Assembly (NCBI GenBank): GCA_018389105.1
Contig: JACATO010000122.1
Coordinates: 1,255,001 to 1,319,000, forward strand
DNA length: 64,000 nt
Source: Nautilus pompilius
Taxonomy: Eukaryota; Mollusca; Cephalopoda; Nautilida; Nautilidae
Reading direction: 5' to 3'
The position numbers and the translations under genes are program-made. Positions within the stretch are counted from its first letter, which is position 1. Every line of letters starts with the position of its first letter. The notes beneath the pieces are model-generated. The model was not told where the DNA came from, ran no database searches, and worked only from the letters and a program-made list of their open reading frames with translations. Below are positions 63,372-64,000 of this stretch, in pieces.

Positions 63372-64000
63372 GTATGTCTCAGTTTCTTTTTTGGTAATTT
63401 TTAAAATCTTTGCTGTTTTAATTAAAATTTAATTTTTTGTATCAAAGAAGTTACTGTTTTATAACTTTCAGTATCTCATTAGTTTCTGCCAGAAGATAAC
63501 AGTTTGATTTTGTCTCAATTAAGACAATAGCTTGTAGAAGTTATTTCCTTAAAGATATAAGATATGTGTGTGTGATCCGTCTGAGAAAATCCCTTTTTAT
63601 CTCCTGCTGAGCTGCTGCTATGGTTTAACTGTTTGCTTATTCCAGTTTTTTCCTTTTTTCTGGTTGCAGATTCAGATTTAAATTTCCTATCGTAATGCCA
63701 ACTGTGGTTTTGTTCCACTGTAAAATCTACAACATTCTTGACTGATCTTTCATATGCTGTGCTCTGGGTTTTTTTTTCAGCTGTATATTTGCATGCAAAA
63801 ATGAACATCTATTTTATGGTTTTGATTTGATTTCTGGACTGCAATATTCCACTTTAGTAGTCACCTCAGTCAGTTTTAACCTCAGCATGCTGCTTTACTG
63901 AGTAATAATTTCATCAAATTCTTAATTTATACTTTTTAATGAAATTATCTGGTGCCCAATCAAGCAGCATTTTCCATCAATGATTGTCTTTTGTGGTATC
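63372..64000 (+). other. start of intron 19, cut by the window edge
   Basis: 629 bases of AT-rich DNA. No SH3 continuation was found, so the next exon lies beyond 64000. Confidence 0.75.

Noticed and set aside
1..64000. CRISPR arrays, tRNA or rRNA genes, bacterial operon signals
   Set aside because: None seen; the window is eukaryotic, and the only regular array is the 42-bp minisatellite.

Overview
The window is AT-rich animal nuclear DNA. Its genes are split by GT-AG introns of up to about 15 kb, and it is full of degenerate transposons. One large gene dominates. Nineteen exons on the + strand, from 10730 to 63371, encode the first 854 residues of a beta-heavy spectrin (Drosophila karst / vertebrate SPTBN5 type): a short N-terminus, tandem calponin-homology domains CH1 and CH2, spectrin repeats, an acidic linker and the first 18 residues of an SH3 domain. 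The gene continues past the right edge. All exon phases agree and no stop interrupts the spliced frame.

The organism is probably an invertebrate, perhaps an arthropod such as a chelicerate. The reasons are a karst-like N-terminus, low GC, large introns, and a transposon ORF (37.4-38.2 kb) whose wording I recall from multicopy uncharacterised arthropod proteins. This is inference; no species-level marker was seen.

Layout. 1-10.7 kb: upstream DNA with antisense coding-like fragments at the left edge and a mariner copy (3083-4261). 10.7-16.7 kb: exon 1 and intron 1, which holds a second mariner family (11262-12544) and a broken hAT transposase with a BED finger. 16.7-32.4 kb: exon 2 and the giant intron 2, with a pogo/Tigger-type MITE, a decayed Penelope-like element with RT and GIY-YIG motifs, and a nested antisense three-exon gene for a KRBA2/GIN-like integrase protein (25967-31023). 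That gene is open throughout but has lost the middle catalytic aspartate. 32.4-41.3 kb: exons 3-4 and intron 4, with a CACTGG-ended DNA transposon (37108-38474) that has a 13-bp perfect TIR, a TAA target-site duplication and an intact 240-codon ORF, followed by a Tigger copy whose C-terminal coding region became a 42-bp minisatellite. 41.3-49.5 kb: CH2 exons and intron 8, with a second copy of the first mariner family and a 408-bp insert between 10-bp direct repeats. 49.5-64 kb: spectrin-repeat exons, a hAT MITE in intron 12, and the start of the SH3 domain.

The spectrin gene is a membrane-cytoskeleton gene whose introns have served as insertion sites. Only the spectrin gene, the nested integrase gene and perhaps the 240-codon transposon ORF look intact enough to make protein.
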